Shown here one piece after another: positions 35,704-43,456 of a DNA stretch of 64,000 nt. The notes under the pieces were generated by a model that was given only the letters and a program-made list of their open reading frames with translations, was not told where the DNA came from and searched no databases. Within the stretch, counting starts at the first letter, position 1; each line of letters begins with the position of its first letter. This stretch comes from Sandaracinobacter neustonicus (GTDB taxonomy: Bacteria > Pseudomonadota > Alphaproteobacteria > Sphingomonadales > Sphingomonadaceae): assembly GCF_006385875.1 (NCBI RefSeq), contig NZ_VFSU01000032.1:62001-126000 (forward strand), given 5' to 3'. Made by a program: the position numbers and the translations under genes.

Positions 35704-36617
35704 CGCCGCCCCTCCCACAAATTGACAGTCAGTTCCGGCCCCGGGTGACTGGAGAGCAGCCGGGGCGACAGCCCCGCCGCCTGCATATAGTCGGCGAGAG
35801 CCTCGTCCTCGAACCCAAGGCGGCTGTGATGGAAGCGGGTGCGAAGCTCTTCCAGTTCGTGCGCCGCATAATCCGCCACCAGCAGCCGCCCGCCCGGCAC
35901 AACCAGCCGCGCCGCTTCCGCGATCACGGCTGCCGGTTCGTCGGCGAAATGCAGCACATGGTGCAGCGTCACGGTCTCGAAGCTGGCATCGGCAAAGGGC
36001 AGCGCCCCCATATCGGATTGCCGCAGTTCGGCGGACTGGTTGCCGCGGCCCGCCAGTTTTCCGCGCGCCAGCCGCAGCATTTCCGGCGACCGATCAATCC
36101 CTGTCGCGCTCTCGGTCTGCCCGGCCAGCAGTTCCAGCACCCGGCCGGTGCCGGTGCCGATATCCAGCAGCCGCCCAACATTCGGACCGGCTGCCGCCAC
36201 CAGCGCAGCCTCTACCGCTGCATCCTGCCCGCCCAGACGGCGCAGCAAATCCCACTCCCCGGCGTTCGCCTCGAACCAGCCGTCGATCCGGCGCTGCCGT
36301 TCGGCGCGCACCTGCGCCAGCCGCGCCCGTTCTGCCCCGATCGGATCAACGCCGTCGCAAAGATTTGAAATCAAGTCATGAATTCGCTCGATCAACGCCG
36401 GGTCGCCGCCGCCCACGAACACCCATGCGCCTTCTTTCTGCCGCCGCACCAGCCCGGCTTCAGCCAGTATCCGCACATGGCGAGACACGCGCGGCTGGCT
36501 TTGATCCAGAATGTCGGCCAATTCCCCAACAGACAATTGCAGGTCGCGCACCAGCAGCAGAATCCGCGCCCGTGTCGGGTCGGCCAATGCGGCGAAAACG
36601 TCCTGAACCTTATCCAT
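35700..36617 (-). CDS. ArsR-family regulator fused to a SAM-dependent methyltransferase
   Basis: A 305-residue two-domain protein. Residues about 1-95 form an ArsR winged helix (VFAALADPTRARILLLVRDL, SVGELADILDQSQPRVSRHV, LVRRQKEGAWVFVGG); no metal-binding cysteine box is present. Residues about 140-300 are a class I methyltransferase with LLDIGTGTGRVLELLAGQTE (motif I) and FETVTLHHVLHFADEPAAVI. Heading an operon with metF and metH, it probably senses SAH or SAM and controls methionine synthesis, in the manner of SahR-type ArsR regulators; this link is an inference. It overlaps metF by 4 nt. An inverted repeat just upstream may be its operator. Confidence 0.9.
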   Translation of the reverse strand: MDKVQDVFAALADPTRARILLLVRDLQLSVGELADILDQSQPRVSRHVRILAEAGLVRRQKEGAWVFVGGGDPALIERIHDLISNLCDGVDPIGAERARLAQVRAERQRRIDGWFEANAGEWDLLRRLGGQDAAVEAALVAAAGPNVGRLLDIGTGTGRVLELLAGQTESATGIDRSPEMLRLARGKLAGRGNQSAELRQSDMGALPFADASFETVTLHHVLHFADEPAAVIAEAARLVVPGGRLLVADYAAHELEELRTRFHHSRLGFEDEALADYMQAAGLSPRLLSSHPGPELTVNLWEGRR

Positions 36618-36621
36618 CGGG

Positions 36622-36654
36622 TAAAGACTTAAACATGTCTTTATATCCGGTCAA
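36622..36654 (-). promoter_or_regulatory. Candidate operator/promoter of the methionine operon
   Basis: Four bases before the ArsR-methyltransferase start codon is a perfect inverted repeat, taaagac-ttaaacat-gtcttta (36622-36643), inside an AT-rich island that stands out from the GC-rich surroundings. On the minus strand ttgacc (36654-36649) lies 17 nt before taagtc, a possible -35/-10 pair, so the dyad would overlap the -10 region. This fits autorepression by an ArsR-type protein. Binding itself is not shown. Confidence 0.45.
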
Positions 36655-36712
36655 GACGAGCAACGAGCCGCCCCCTCTTGTGTGCGCAGAGAACTGGCCT
36701 TACCGCAATTGC

Positions 36713-37516
36713 ATGCCGCGCTTCACGCTGTTCCTGCTGCTCTGCCTGCCCCTTCTGGGCGCTTGCGCTCATAGCGGGGAAAAACTGGACAAGGTCGCCA
36801 TCACCGATGTCGCCCATCGCGACCCGTGGGAAAAGACCAACCGGCACGTCTTCGAACTTTCGATGAAGCTGGACCGTTACGCGCTGAAGCCGGTGACCAA
36901 TGTGTACCGCACTGTTGTCCCGGATGCCCCGCGCCATGGCATTTCCAACGCCTATAATCTGCTGCAGGAGCCGACGAATCTCGGCAATGCGGTGGCGCAG
37001 GGTAAGGTGAAAAGCGCCTTCCGCGCCTTTGATCGCATTCTGATCAACAGCTTCCTGGGCCTTGGCGTGGCGGATCATGCCAGCGACATGGGGCTGGTAT
37101 CACAATCGCATGATTTCGGCCAGACGATGGCGGTGTGGGGCGTTCCATCCGGCCCGTTTGTGATGCTGCCTTTCCTTGGCCCCAACACCGCGCGGGACAG
37201 TGTCGGCTTCTTCGTGGACTTCCTGTTCGATCCCGTGGATCTGGTGCAGAATCGGCTGATGTCGCAGCAAGAGCGGCTGGCGACGCTGGGCGTGCGGGTG
37301 CTGGATATCCGATCCAGCCTGCGCGATCAGGGCGAGCAACTGCTGGCTGGTGCCGCGGACCCTTACGCCACAACCCGCTCAGCCTGGCTGCAACTGCGGC
37401 GCTACCAGATTTTCGACGGCAACCTGCCCGACGATGAGGAAGATGACATCCCTCCCCCGCCGGACGATCCGCAGCTGGCACCCGAAACGCCGGAAAGCCC
37501 GGAGCAACCGCAATGA
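36713..37516 (+). CDS. mlaA: Phospholipid-binding lipoprotein MlaA (VacJ)
   Basis: A 267-residue outer-membrane lipoprotein that removes misplaced phospholipids from the outer leaflet. The lipoprotein signal MPRFTLFLLLCLPLLGACAH has the lipobox LLGAC. The VacJ domain follows with DPWEKTNRHVFELSMKLDRY, ILINSFLGLGVADHASDMGL, and SGPFVMLPFLGPNTARDSVG. A proline- and acid-rich tail (DDIPPPPDDPQLAPETPESP) ends the protein, as in other sphingomonad members. The frame is open far upstream, but the ATG at 36713 gives the proper signal. The next gene begins inside its stop (ATGA). The remaining mla genes are not in the window. Confidence 0.94.
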   Translation: MPRFTLFLLLCLPLLGACAHSGEKLDKVAITDVAHRDPWEKTNRHVFELSMKLDRYALKPVTNVYRTVVPDAPRHGISNAYNLLQEPTNLGNAVAQGKVKSAFRAFDRILINSFLGLGVADHASDMGLVSQSHDFGQTMAVWGVPSGPFVMLPFLGPNTARDSVGFFVDFLFDPVDLVQNRLMSQQERLATLGVRVLDIRSSLRDQGEQLLAGAADPYATTRSAWLQLRRYQIFDGNLPDDEEDDIPPPPDDPQLAPETPESPEQPQ

Positions 37517-37851
37517 CAGGCCGCAAACTGCCCCTGATCCTGCTGGCGGCGCTATTGGCCGCGTGCGGCAGCTCCGGCGAAACCGGCGACGGCAGCACCG
37601 CAGACGGCGTGGCACGGGCCAATGCCGATATCCGCGCCGCCGAAGCCGCCACCCGTGCGCCCGTCACCGTCAACCGCTCCGTCGCTGAACTCGCTGGCAA
37701 TTCGGGCAAGGACGAACGTGACAAGCCCACGCCGAAAAAGGCTGTCGCCGCGCCCAGAGAAGCGGTTGCCGAAGCGCCCGCGGAACCGGTCGCAACGCCC
37801 CCTGCGGCAGCGCCAGCGCCTTCTGAACCGGCAGACACCGCCGCACGCTGA
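37513..37851 (+). CDS. Small hypothetical lipoprotein coupled to mlaA
   Basis: A 112-residue protein with a lipoprotein signal (MTGRKLPLILLAALLAACGS; lipobox LLAAC) and a mature part of low complexity rich in Ala, Pro and Glu (VAEAPAEPVATPPAAAPAPS). It overlaps the mlaA stop by 4 nt, so it is produced together with MlaA. It takes the place where a Ttg2D/MlaC-type protein is sometimes found, but shows no likeness to it. Function unknown. Confidence 0.65.
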   Translation: MTGRKLPLILLAALLAACGSSGETGDGSTADGVARANADIRAAEAATRAPVTVNRSVAELAGNSGKDERDKPTPKKAVAAPREAVAEAPAEPVATPPAAAPAPSEPADTAAR

Positions 37852-37864
37852 GGCGGGGGCTCAG

Positions 37865-38022
37865 AGCCCGTTTGGGAATTTGGCGGGTCGCTTCTGCGGG
37901 TCTTTTCCGCGCTGGCTTTGTCCCGAAACACGGCCCGATGGCTCCGCATCGAACCGCATTCGCTCCTCACCAACCCGAAAAATCCCTAGCAGCCCCTCAA
38001 CTGCCGATTTCCCAAGCGGGCT
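37865..38022. repeat. MITE-like element with imperfect 22-bp inverted ends
   Basis: A 158-nt non-coding stretch whose ends are inverted copies: agcccgtttgggaatttgg from the left and agcccgcttgggaaatcgg read inward from the right (about 18 of 22 positions alike). Flanks are ctcag on the left and ttcag on the right, a possible short target duplication. The ends resemble those of IS5-family elements by eye. The right end stops one base from the stop codon of the SDR gene. No transposase is inside. Confidence 0.55.
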
Positions 38023-38023
38023 T

Positions 38024-38749
38024 TCAGCGCAGCATCAGCCCACCGTCGATCGCCAGCGACTGGCCCGTGATGTAGGGCGCGCGGGTCGAGGCGAGAAACA
38101 GGACCGTTTCCGCCACTTCCTCCGGTTCACCCCAGCGGCGCATGGGAACTGCCTTCAGCAGCCGCTTTTCATAGTCGGCGTCGGTGCGCTGAATCTCCGT
38201 CATCCGGGTGCGGATGAATCCGGGGGCCACCATGTTCACCCGGATGCCGTCAGGTGCCCATTTGTCCGCCAGAGCGCGGGTCAGTCCCAGTAGCCCAGCC
38301 TTCGACGCGGTGTAAGCGGGCGTTTCCCTAAGTGCGAGGAAGCTCGCGAGCGAACCAATGTTCACCACCGATCCGTTCCGCTCCGCCAGTGCGGGATGCA
38401 GCGCCACGCTGAGCGCCATGACTGCGTTCAGATTCACATCGATCACGGCGCGGAAGCCGGAATCGCTATATTCATCGGCGCGACCGGTGCCCGCATTGTT
38501 CACCAGAACGTCGATCGCCCCGGCAGCGGCGGCCACTTGGGCGGCAGCCTCAGGCCGGGTGAAATCGGCAGCGATATATGCGAACCCAGACAGATCATCC
38601 GCATAATCGGCCGCCGAGCCCCGCGTGCCGGTGATCAGCACGGTGGCACCATTGGCCTTAAACGCCTGCGCGGCGGCCAGCCCAATGCCTTGGCTGCCAC
38701 CCGTGACTAGCACGCGTTTGCCTTTGAATTCCGGCCATGGGTTGCTCAT
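38024..38749 (-). CDS. Short-chain dehydrogenase/reductase (FabG-like)
   Basis: A 241-residue SDR. It starts MSNPWPEFKGKRVLVTGGSQ with GIGLAA completing the cofactor motif; LVNNAGTGRADEYSD is the NNAG motif; the catalytic residues are in VNIGSLASFLALRETPAYTA then SKAGLL (Ser, Tyr, Lys); the C-terminus has APYITGQSLAIDGGLMLR, typical of FabG relatives. The frame is open beyond the start, but ATG 38749 is natural. The stop codon touches the end of the MITE-like element. Substrate not known. Confidence 0.9.
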   Translation of the reverse strand: MSNPWPEFKGKRVLVTGGSQGIGLAAAQAFKANGATVLITGTRGSAADYADDLSGFAYIAADFTRPEAAAQVAAAAGAIDVLVNNAGTGRADEYSDSGFRAVIDVNLNAVMALSVALHPALAERNGSVVNIGSLASFLALRETPAYTASKAGLLGLTRALADKWAPDGIRVNMVAPGFIRTRMTEIQRTDADYEKRLLKAVPMRRWGEPEEVAETVLFLASTRAPYITGQSLAIDGGLMLR

Positions 38750-39090
38750 TCGAATCCCTCCCCAATCAAGGCCGCAGCAAAGCCGCGCGGCCAGTTCGTG
38801 CAGGCAAGGGAGCGCCATCGTCGCCTTATGGCAACCGGGCAAAAGAAAGGGGAAGGCCTGAATATGGCTTGAAAAACAAGGTGGTGTGGCCTTTTTCTGC
38901 ACCACTTGCCCTGCCTGCTGCCGGTGTAAGTCCGCCGCCCGGACGGCGGGCAACCCTGCCCAGCAGTGCAAGGCCCATGTTCAGCATGGCCCATCTTGCC
39001 GGTTGCCGCGCCGCATCATTTCCGCATGAACCGCCGCGAGGGGAATGTTGGATGGCTGGCTGTGTCCGGCCCAGGCATGGAGTTTTCTGG
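38750..39090. other. Intergenic stretch with potential structured RNA
   Basis: About 340 nt between a leftward SDR gene and a rightward lipoprotein gene. On the plus strand it holds ggtggtg...caccac (38901-38930), a perfect ccgccg-cccgga-cggcgg hairpin (38939-38956 or close by) and, around it, ctgct...agcag. Together these could form a folded leader of the lipoprotein gene or a small RNA. No known riboswitch consensus was found. Confidence 0.35.
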
Positions 39091-39666
39091 ATGCTCTCTC
39101 GTTCCCCGTTCCGCGTGCAATCCGTGGCTGTGATGGCGCTTGGCGGCGCGCTTTTGCTGGCCGCCTGCAAGGATGAGCCGAAAGCCGTGGTGCAGACCGA
39201 TGGCAAAACCGCCTTCATCACCTCGTCTGATGGGGCGACCGTTGAAAGCGCCTCCGCCGGAGAGAGTCTGGAGCTGTCCACCGAGCTTCCCGCGTTCGCG
39301 CCCGCCTATCCCGGTGCCCGCGTGCGCACCCAGCTGGCGGATGCCGCGAACAGCTCGAAGGGTGGGCTGGTGGTGTTCGAAACCGCCGATTCCATTGAAA
39401 AGGTCGCCGCCTTCTATGATGCCCGCGCGAAGGAACAGGGCGTGAAGGCCGTGATGGTGGTGAACGAGCCGGACAGCGCCGTGCGGATGTTCGCCGGGAA
39501 GGCTGGGGCCGGAAAAGGCGGCGCGCTCGTCGCCATCTCCCGCTCTGACGAAGGTAAGGCGACGGACATCGTCATCACTGCCGGAATGGCCGACTCCCAG
39601 ATCAAGAGCATGGAAGAGCATAAGGATGGCTGGCGCGACACCGCACGGCCTGTCCGCCTTCAGTAA
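39091..39666 (+). CDS. Hypothetical lipoprotein
   Basis: A 191-residue protein with a lipoprotein signal peptide (MLSRSPFRVQSVAVMALGGA then LLLAACKDE, lipobox LAAC). The mature part has LELSTELPAFAPAYPGARVR and GGLVVFETADSIEKVAAFYD, then ARAKEQGVKAVMVVNEP, an alpha/beta pattern. Short sphingomonad lipoproteins of this kind are annotated only as hypothetical. The start ATG follows ggagttttctgg. The second residue after the Cys is Lys-Asp, so outer-membrane sorting is not certain. No function can be given. Confidence 0.75.
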   Translation: MLSRSPFRVQSVAVMALGGALLLAACKDEPKAVVQTDGKTAFITSSDGATVESASAGESLELSTELPAFAPAYPGARVRTQLADAANSSKGGLVVFETADSIEKVAAFYDARAKEQGVKAVMVVNEPDSAVRMFAGKAGAGKGGALVAISRSDEGKATDIVITAGMADSQIKSMEEHKDGWRDTARPVRLQ

Positions 39667-39721
39667 GCCCCCCGCTTTTGGCGGGCTGGTCGTCGGCCCT
39701 TCGCTCGCCTAGACTGCATTC

Positions 39722-40903
39722 ATGTTCCTGCACTTTCTCGATGAACTGCGCGCCGCGAAAATCCCCGCCTCGCTGAAGGAGCATCTGATGCTGCTGGAAG
39801 CGATGCAGGTGGGCGTGATCGAGAACCGGGTGGAGGATTTCTATTACCTCTCCCGCGCGATCTATGTGAAAGACGAAGGGCTGCTGGATCGCTTCGATCA
39901 GGTGTTCGGTAAGGTTTTCAAGGGTCTGGAAACCGATGTTGAAACACAGACGGCGGAAATTCCGGAAGAATGGCTACGGAAGCTGGCGGAGCTGTATCTG
40001 ACGCCGGAGGAAATGGCCGAGATCAAGTCGCTGAGCAGCTGGGACGAGATTATGGAGACGCTGAAGAAGCGTCTGGAGGAACAGCAGAAGCGCCACGAAG
40101 GCGGCAACAAGTGGATCGGCACGGCGGGCAAATCCCCCTTTGGCGCGAACGGCTACAACCCCGAAGGCGTGCGCATCGGGCAGGACAAGAATCGTCAGGG
40201 CAAGGCGCTGAAAGTCTGGGACAAGCGCGATTTCAAGAATCTGGATTCCACGGTTGAGCTGGGCACCCGCAACATCAAGGTCGCGCTTCGGCGGTTGCGG
40301 AAGTTCGCGCGCGAAGGGGCGGCCGACGAGCTGGATCTGGACGCCACCATCAAGGGAACCGCGCGCAAGGCCTATCTGGATATCGTGATGCGCCCCGAAC
40401 GGCACAATGCGGTGAAATTGCTGCTGTTTCTGGATGTCGGCGGATCGATGGACCCGCACATCAAGGTGATGGAGGAATTGTTCTCCGCCGCCCGCAGCGA
40501 GTTCAAGCATCTGGAATATTTCTATTTCCACAACTGCCCTTACGAGGCGGTATGGAAAGACAATAAGCGCCGCTGGTCCGAACGCACGCCGACCTTCGAT
40601 GTGCTCCACAAATTCCCGCATGATTACAAGCTGCTGTTCGTAGGCGACGCCTCGATGAGCCCTTATGAGATCAATTATGCGGGCGGTTCCGTGGAGCATT
40701 GGAACGAAGAGCCGGGCGACACATGGATGAAGCGGCTGACGGGTGTGTATCACTCGGCCGCCTGGCTGAACCCGATTCCGGAGCAGCATTGGGGGCACAG
40801 CCAGTCCATCCAGATGATCAAGACGCTGATGGAAGGCCGCATGTTCCCGCTGACGCTGGACGGGCTGGAGCGCGCGACGCGGGAATTGTCGCGCAGCCAT
40901 TGA
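39722..40903 (+). CDS. VWA domain protein, CoxE-like
   Basis: A 393-residue protein of the CoxE/YehP-like group. The N-terminal helical part begins MFLHFLDELRAAKIPASLKE, and a charged linker contains KKRLEEQQKRHEGGNKWIG. The von Willebrand A part starts near residue 230 with KLLLFLDVGGSMDPHIKVME, where DVGGS replaces the usual MIDAS DxSxS, followed by FYFHNCPYEAVWKDNKRRW and LLFVGDASMSPYEI. Such proteins usually work with a MoxR-type AAA ATPase in cofactor or metal insertion, but no ATPase gene is next to it here. Length and motifs are otherwise intact. Confidence 0.9.
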   Translation: MFLHFLDELRAAKIPASLKEHLMLLEAMQVGVIENRVEDFYYLSRAIYVKDEGLLDRFDQVFGKVFKGLETDVETQTAEIPEEWLRKLAELYLTPEEMAEIKSLSSWDEIMETLKKRLEEQQKRHEGGNKWIGTAGKSPFGANGYNPEGVRIGQDKNRQGKALKVWDKRDFKNLDSTVELGTRNIKVALRRLRKFAREGAADELDLDATIKGTARKAYLDIVMRPERHNAVKLLLFLDVGGSMDPHIKVMEELFSAARSEFKHLEYFYFHNCPYEAVWKDNKRRWSERTPTFDVLHKFPHDYKLLFVGDASMSPYEINYAGGSVEHWNEEPGDTWMKRLTGVYHSAAWLNPIPEQHWGHSQSIQMIKTLMEGRMFPLTLDGLERATRELSRSH

Positions 40904-40907
40904 GGGC

Positions 40908-41558
40908 TCAGGCCGCCGCCAGTTCGTCCAGATGGGCCGCGAATGCTGCAGCCGCTTCCTCAGCTCTCCCCGCCATCAACGCGCGGGCCAGCCGGGCCAG
41001 CGGTTCGTCCGGATCGGGCGGTCGGCGTTCGATCTGTAGCGCCGTGAAGGCGCTGACGGTTTCACCTGCTTCAGCCAGAAACAGCTCCACCAAGGGCGCG
41101 AATCCGGCGTCCGGCGTGGCTTCGGCCAGCCGCCGCAGGTAAAGCCCATAGGCCGCCGCGCGGGTTGCGGCCGAGCCGTCTCCGGCCAGCCCCGCCAGCC
41201 TGTCATAGGCGGAAAACAGCCCTGCCGCCTGCCCCGGCGTGATGCCGGCCACCGCTGCCGCCAGCAGTGATTCGAGGCCGGGGCGATGACGCGCCAGCAC
41301 GGGATTGCGCGGTTCGAGGCAGCAGCCCGCCAGTTCCCAGCCATCCGGGCAGCGCACCAGCGCGTGCGCCTGTTCCAGTTCGGCAAGGGCCGCCAGAATA
41401 TCGGGGGCCGGGGCATCGACATGCCCGGCAAGCCAGTCGAAACTGGTGGCCGCCCCCGGCTGGTTGTGGCCGCCTGCAATGCGGCTGAAGATGTCCGACG
41501 CCAGTTTTCCAACGCCATGAACGGCCGGATAGCTGCGCCTGTGGCGACCTTGGCTCAT
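40908..41558 (-). CDS. Probable degenerate GntR/FadR-type regulator
   Basis: A 216-residue protein that I recognise only by shape. Residues about 12-75 (LASDIFSRIAGGHNQPGAAT ... ALAELEQAHALVRCPDGWEL) resemble a winged helix, and residues 85-216 are all helical and end ARLARALMAGRAEEAAAAFA then AHLDEL, as FCD ligand-binding domains do. The Asp/His metal residues of FCD domains are not evident. ATG 41558 is preceded by ggaggccagaac. The 3' end is 4 nt from the convergent VWA gene. Regulatory role is an inference. Confidence 0.5.
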   Translation of the reverse strand: MSQGRHRRSYPAVHGVGKLASDIFSRIAGGHNQPGAATSFDWLAGHVDAPAPDILAALAELEQAHALVRCPDGWELAGCCLEPRNPVLARHRPGLESLLAAAVAGITPGQAAGLFSAYDRLAGLAGDGSAATRAAAYGLYLRRLAEATPDAGFAPLVELFLAEAGETVSAFTALQIERRPPDPDEPLARLARALMAGRAEEAAAAFAAHLDELAAA

Positions 41559-41724
41559 GTTCTGGCCTCCCCTCTCCGAAGGCCAACCGCTTAATAACTC
41601 AAATATTTCATACCCGCAACAGTGCTGATCCGGCGCTGATTTCATGCCGTTTGGCGGATAGAGCTTGCAACCGGCGGCTGGCGGGGCAAAGTCATGCCAG
41701 AGCACCACCCAACAGGAGGATCAC

Positions 41725-42081
41725 ATGGGTCTGTTTTCGAGTTTGAAGGATGCAATCTTCGGCAGCGCCGAGGCGAAGGAAGTGGCCGTGAAGAAGGCGC
41801 CTCCGCCGCCGCCCGCCGCCGTTGCGCCGCCACCGCCGGTGCTGCAGCCGGTCGATCTGGACGAAACGCTGGCCTATATGGCGGAAAAGCGCGGCCAGCC
41901 CTCCAACTATAAGACGTCCATCGTCGATCTGATGAAGCTTGTGGGCATGGATTCGTCGCTGGCGAACCGCAAGGAAATGGCGCAGGAACTGGGCTACACC
42001 GGCGCGCTGGACGGCAGCGCCGAAATGAACATCTGGCTACACAAGGCGGTGATGGCGAAGCTTGGCGAAGCCAAGGCGTGA
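41725..42081 (+). CDS. DUF3597 domain protein
   Basis: A 118-residue protein. After MGLFSSLKDAIFGSAEAKEV and a proline-rich hinge (APPPPPAAVAPPPPVLQPVD) comes the DUF3597 domain, with LDETLAYMAEKRGQPSNYKT and SIVDLMKLVGMDSSLANRKE then MAQELGY, related to LysM/YgaU-like small stress proteins. A strong ribosome site (caggaggatcac) precedes the ATG at 41725, and a strong terminator follows, so it is a well-expressed monocistronic gene. The role is unknown. Confidence 0.9.
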   Translation: MGLFSSLKDAIFGSAEAKEVAVKKAPPPPPAAVAPPPPVLQPVDLDETLAYMAEKRGQPSNYKTSIVDLMKLVGMDSSLANRKEMAQELGYTGALDGSAEMNIWLHKAVMAKLGEAKA

Positions 42082-42104
42082 TCATAGCCGGATGGCTTGA
42101 AACG

Positions 42105-42137
42105 GGTCGCGGGCGGGAAACCGCCCGCGGCCTTTTT
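42105..42137 (+). terminator. Intrinsic terminator of the DUF3597 gene
   Basis: A 12-bp GC-rich stem (with cgcgggcgg / ccgcccgcg at its top) closed by a gaaa tetraloop is followed by ttttt, 23 nt past the stop. A textbook rho-independent terminator. Confidence 0.9.
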
Positions 42138-42202
42138 CTTTGGAACCAATGGGTTGATCGAAATAGTTCTAAATTTGCAGGAACTTCTTGGGATCTCCGC
42201 TG

Positions 42203-43456
42203 ATGTCCGCCCCTGAATCTCCGCCCACCGGCACGTCCCGCTGGCGCATGGTCGGCCCCGGAATCGTCGTGGCCGTCACCGGGGTCGGCGCGGGCGATCT
42301 TGTTGCGACGCTCGTCGCCGGGGCGCGTTATGGCTATGCCCTGCTGTGGGCGGCCGTGATCGGCTGCATCCTGAAGATCGCGCTGGCGGAGGCCACGGGG
42401 CGCTACCACCTCGCCACCGGCTCCACCATGCTGGAAGGCTGGCGCTCGCTGGGCCGCTGGACCAGCTGGTATTTCGGCATCTACATCCTGCTGTGGGGCT
42501 TTGTGTATGGCGGCACCGCCATGAGCGCGACGGCCCTGCCGCTGGCCGCGCTGTTCCCGGATGTGCTGCCCTTTTGGGCGTGGGGGGCGATGTCTGGCAT
42601 CGCCGGGGCGGTGTTCGTGCTGTTCAACCGCTATGCCATGTTCGAAGCGGTGATGAAGATCTTCATCGCGCTGATGTTCATCACAGTCGTCAGCCTTGCC
42701 TTTCTGGTCGCGCCCGACCTCGGCGCGGCGCTGTCGGGCCTTGTGCCCAGCCTGCCGGATGGCTCCGCCATTTACACGCTGGGGCTGATCGGCGGCGTGG
42801 GCGGCACCATCACGCTGGCGGCCTATGGCTATTGGGTGAATGCCAAGGGCTGGCGCGGCCCGGCGTGGATTCCGATGATGCGGCTGGACAATCGCGTGGC
42901 CTATATCGCCACCGGCATCTTCGTCGTCGCCATGCTGATCGTGGGTGCGGAGCTGTTGCACAGCGCCCATATCGCCCTGTCCGGCGGGGATCGCGGCTTG
43001 CTGGACCTTGCCGATGTGCTGCGGCAGCGCTTTGGCGGGCCTGTCGCCACCATGTTCCTGTTCGGCTTTTTCGCCACCACATTCTCGTCGATTCTGGGCG
43101 TCTGGCACGGGGTTTCGTTGCTGTTCGCCGATTTCGTGCGCAACCTGCGCGGGGGCGCGGACGCAGGACTGGCACATGATCTGGAAACCACCGCGCCGTT
43201 CCGCTTCTATCTGTTCTGGCTGACGTTTCCGCCGATGCTGCTGTTGCTGCTGGGGCAGCCTTTCGCGCTGATCATCGCCTATGGCGCGTTCGGGGCTTTT
43301 TTCATGCCCTTTCTTGCCATCACGCTGATCTGGCTGCTGAATTCATCGCGGACGCCGCGCGAATGGCGCTCCGGCTGGCTCTCCAACGCGTTGCTGGGCG
43401 CAGCGGCGCTGCTGTTCCTGATCCTGTGTGCGGATCAGGTGCGCTCGTTACTTTGA
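42203..43456 (+). CDS. Nramp-related divalent metal transporter without DPGN motif
   Basis: A 417-residue membrane protein with about 11 helices. The helix-1 region reads GPGIVVAVTGVGAGDLVATL: in true Nramp/MntH proteins the unwound part is DPGN, here it is GAGD. The helix-6 region reads GLIGGVGGTITLAAYGYWV in place of the M-P-H metal site. This pattern is found in a divergent Nramp subgroup; the metal, if any, must be bound differently. It ends with [15 protein letters not shown], overlapping the 3' end of metW by 9 nt. ATG 42203 (MSAPES) was chosen over the TTG at 42188. Confidence 0.85.
   Translation: MSAPESPPTGTSRWRMVGPGIVVAVTGVGAGDLVATLVAGARYGYALLWAAVIGCILKIALAEATGRYHLATGSTMLEGWRSLGRWTSWYFGIYILLWGFVYGGTAMSATALPLAALFPDVLPFWAWGAMSGIAGAVFVLFNRYAMFEAVMKIFIALMFITVVSLAFLVAPDLGAALSGLVPSLPDGSAIYTLGLIGGVGGTITLAAYGYWVNAKGWRGPAWIPMMRLDNRVAYIATGIFVVAMLIVGAELLHSAHIALSGGDRGLLDLADVLRQRFGGPVATMFLFGFFATTFSSILGVWHGVSLLFADFVRNLRGGADAGLAHDLETTAPFRFYLFWLTFPPMLLLLLGQPFALIIAYGAFGAFFMPFLAITLIWLLNSSRTPREWRSGWLSNALLGAAALLFLILCADQVRSLL

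Noticed and set aside
38880-39000. Resemblance to a cobalamin riboswitch (ccggtgtaagtccg ... gggcaaccctg)
   Set aside because: Only two fragments look similar; the other conserved boxes are absent or out of order, and the downstream gene is a lipoprotein without any link to B12.
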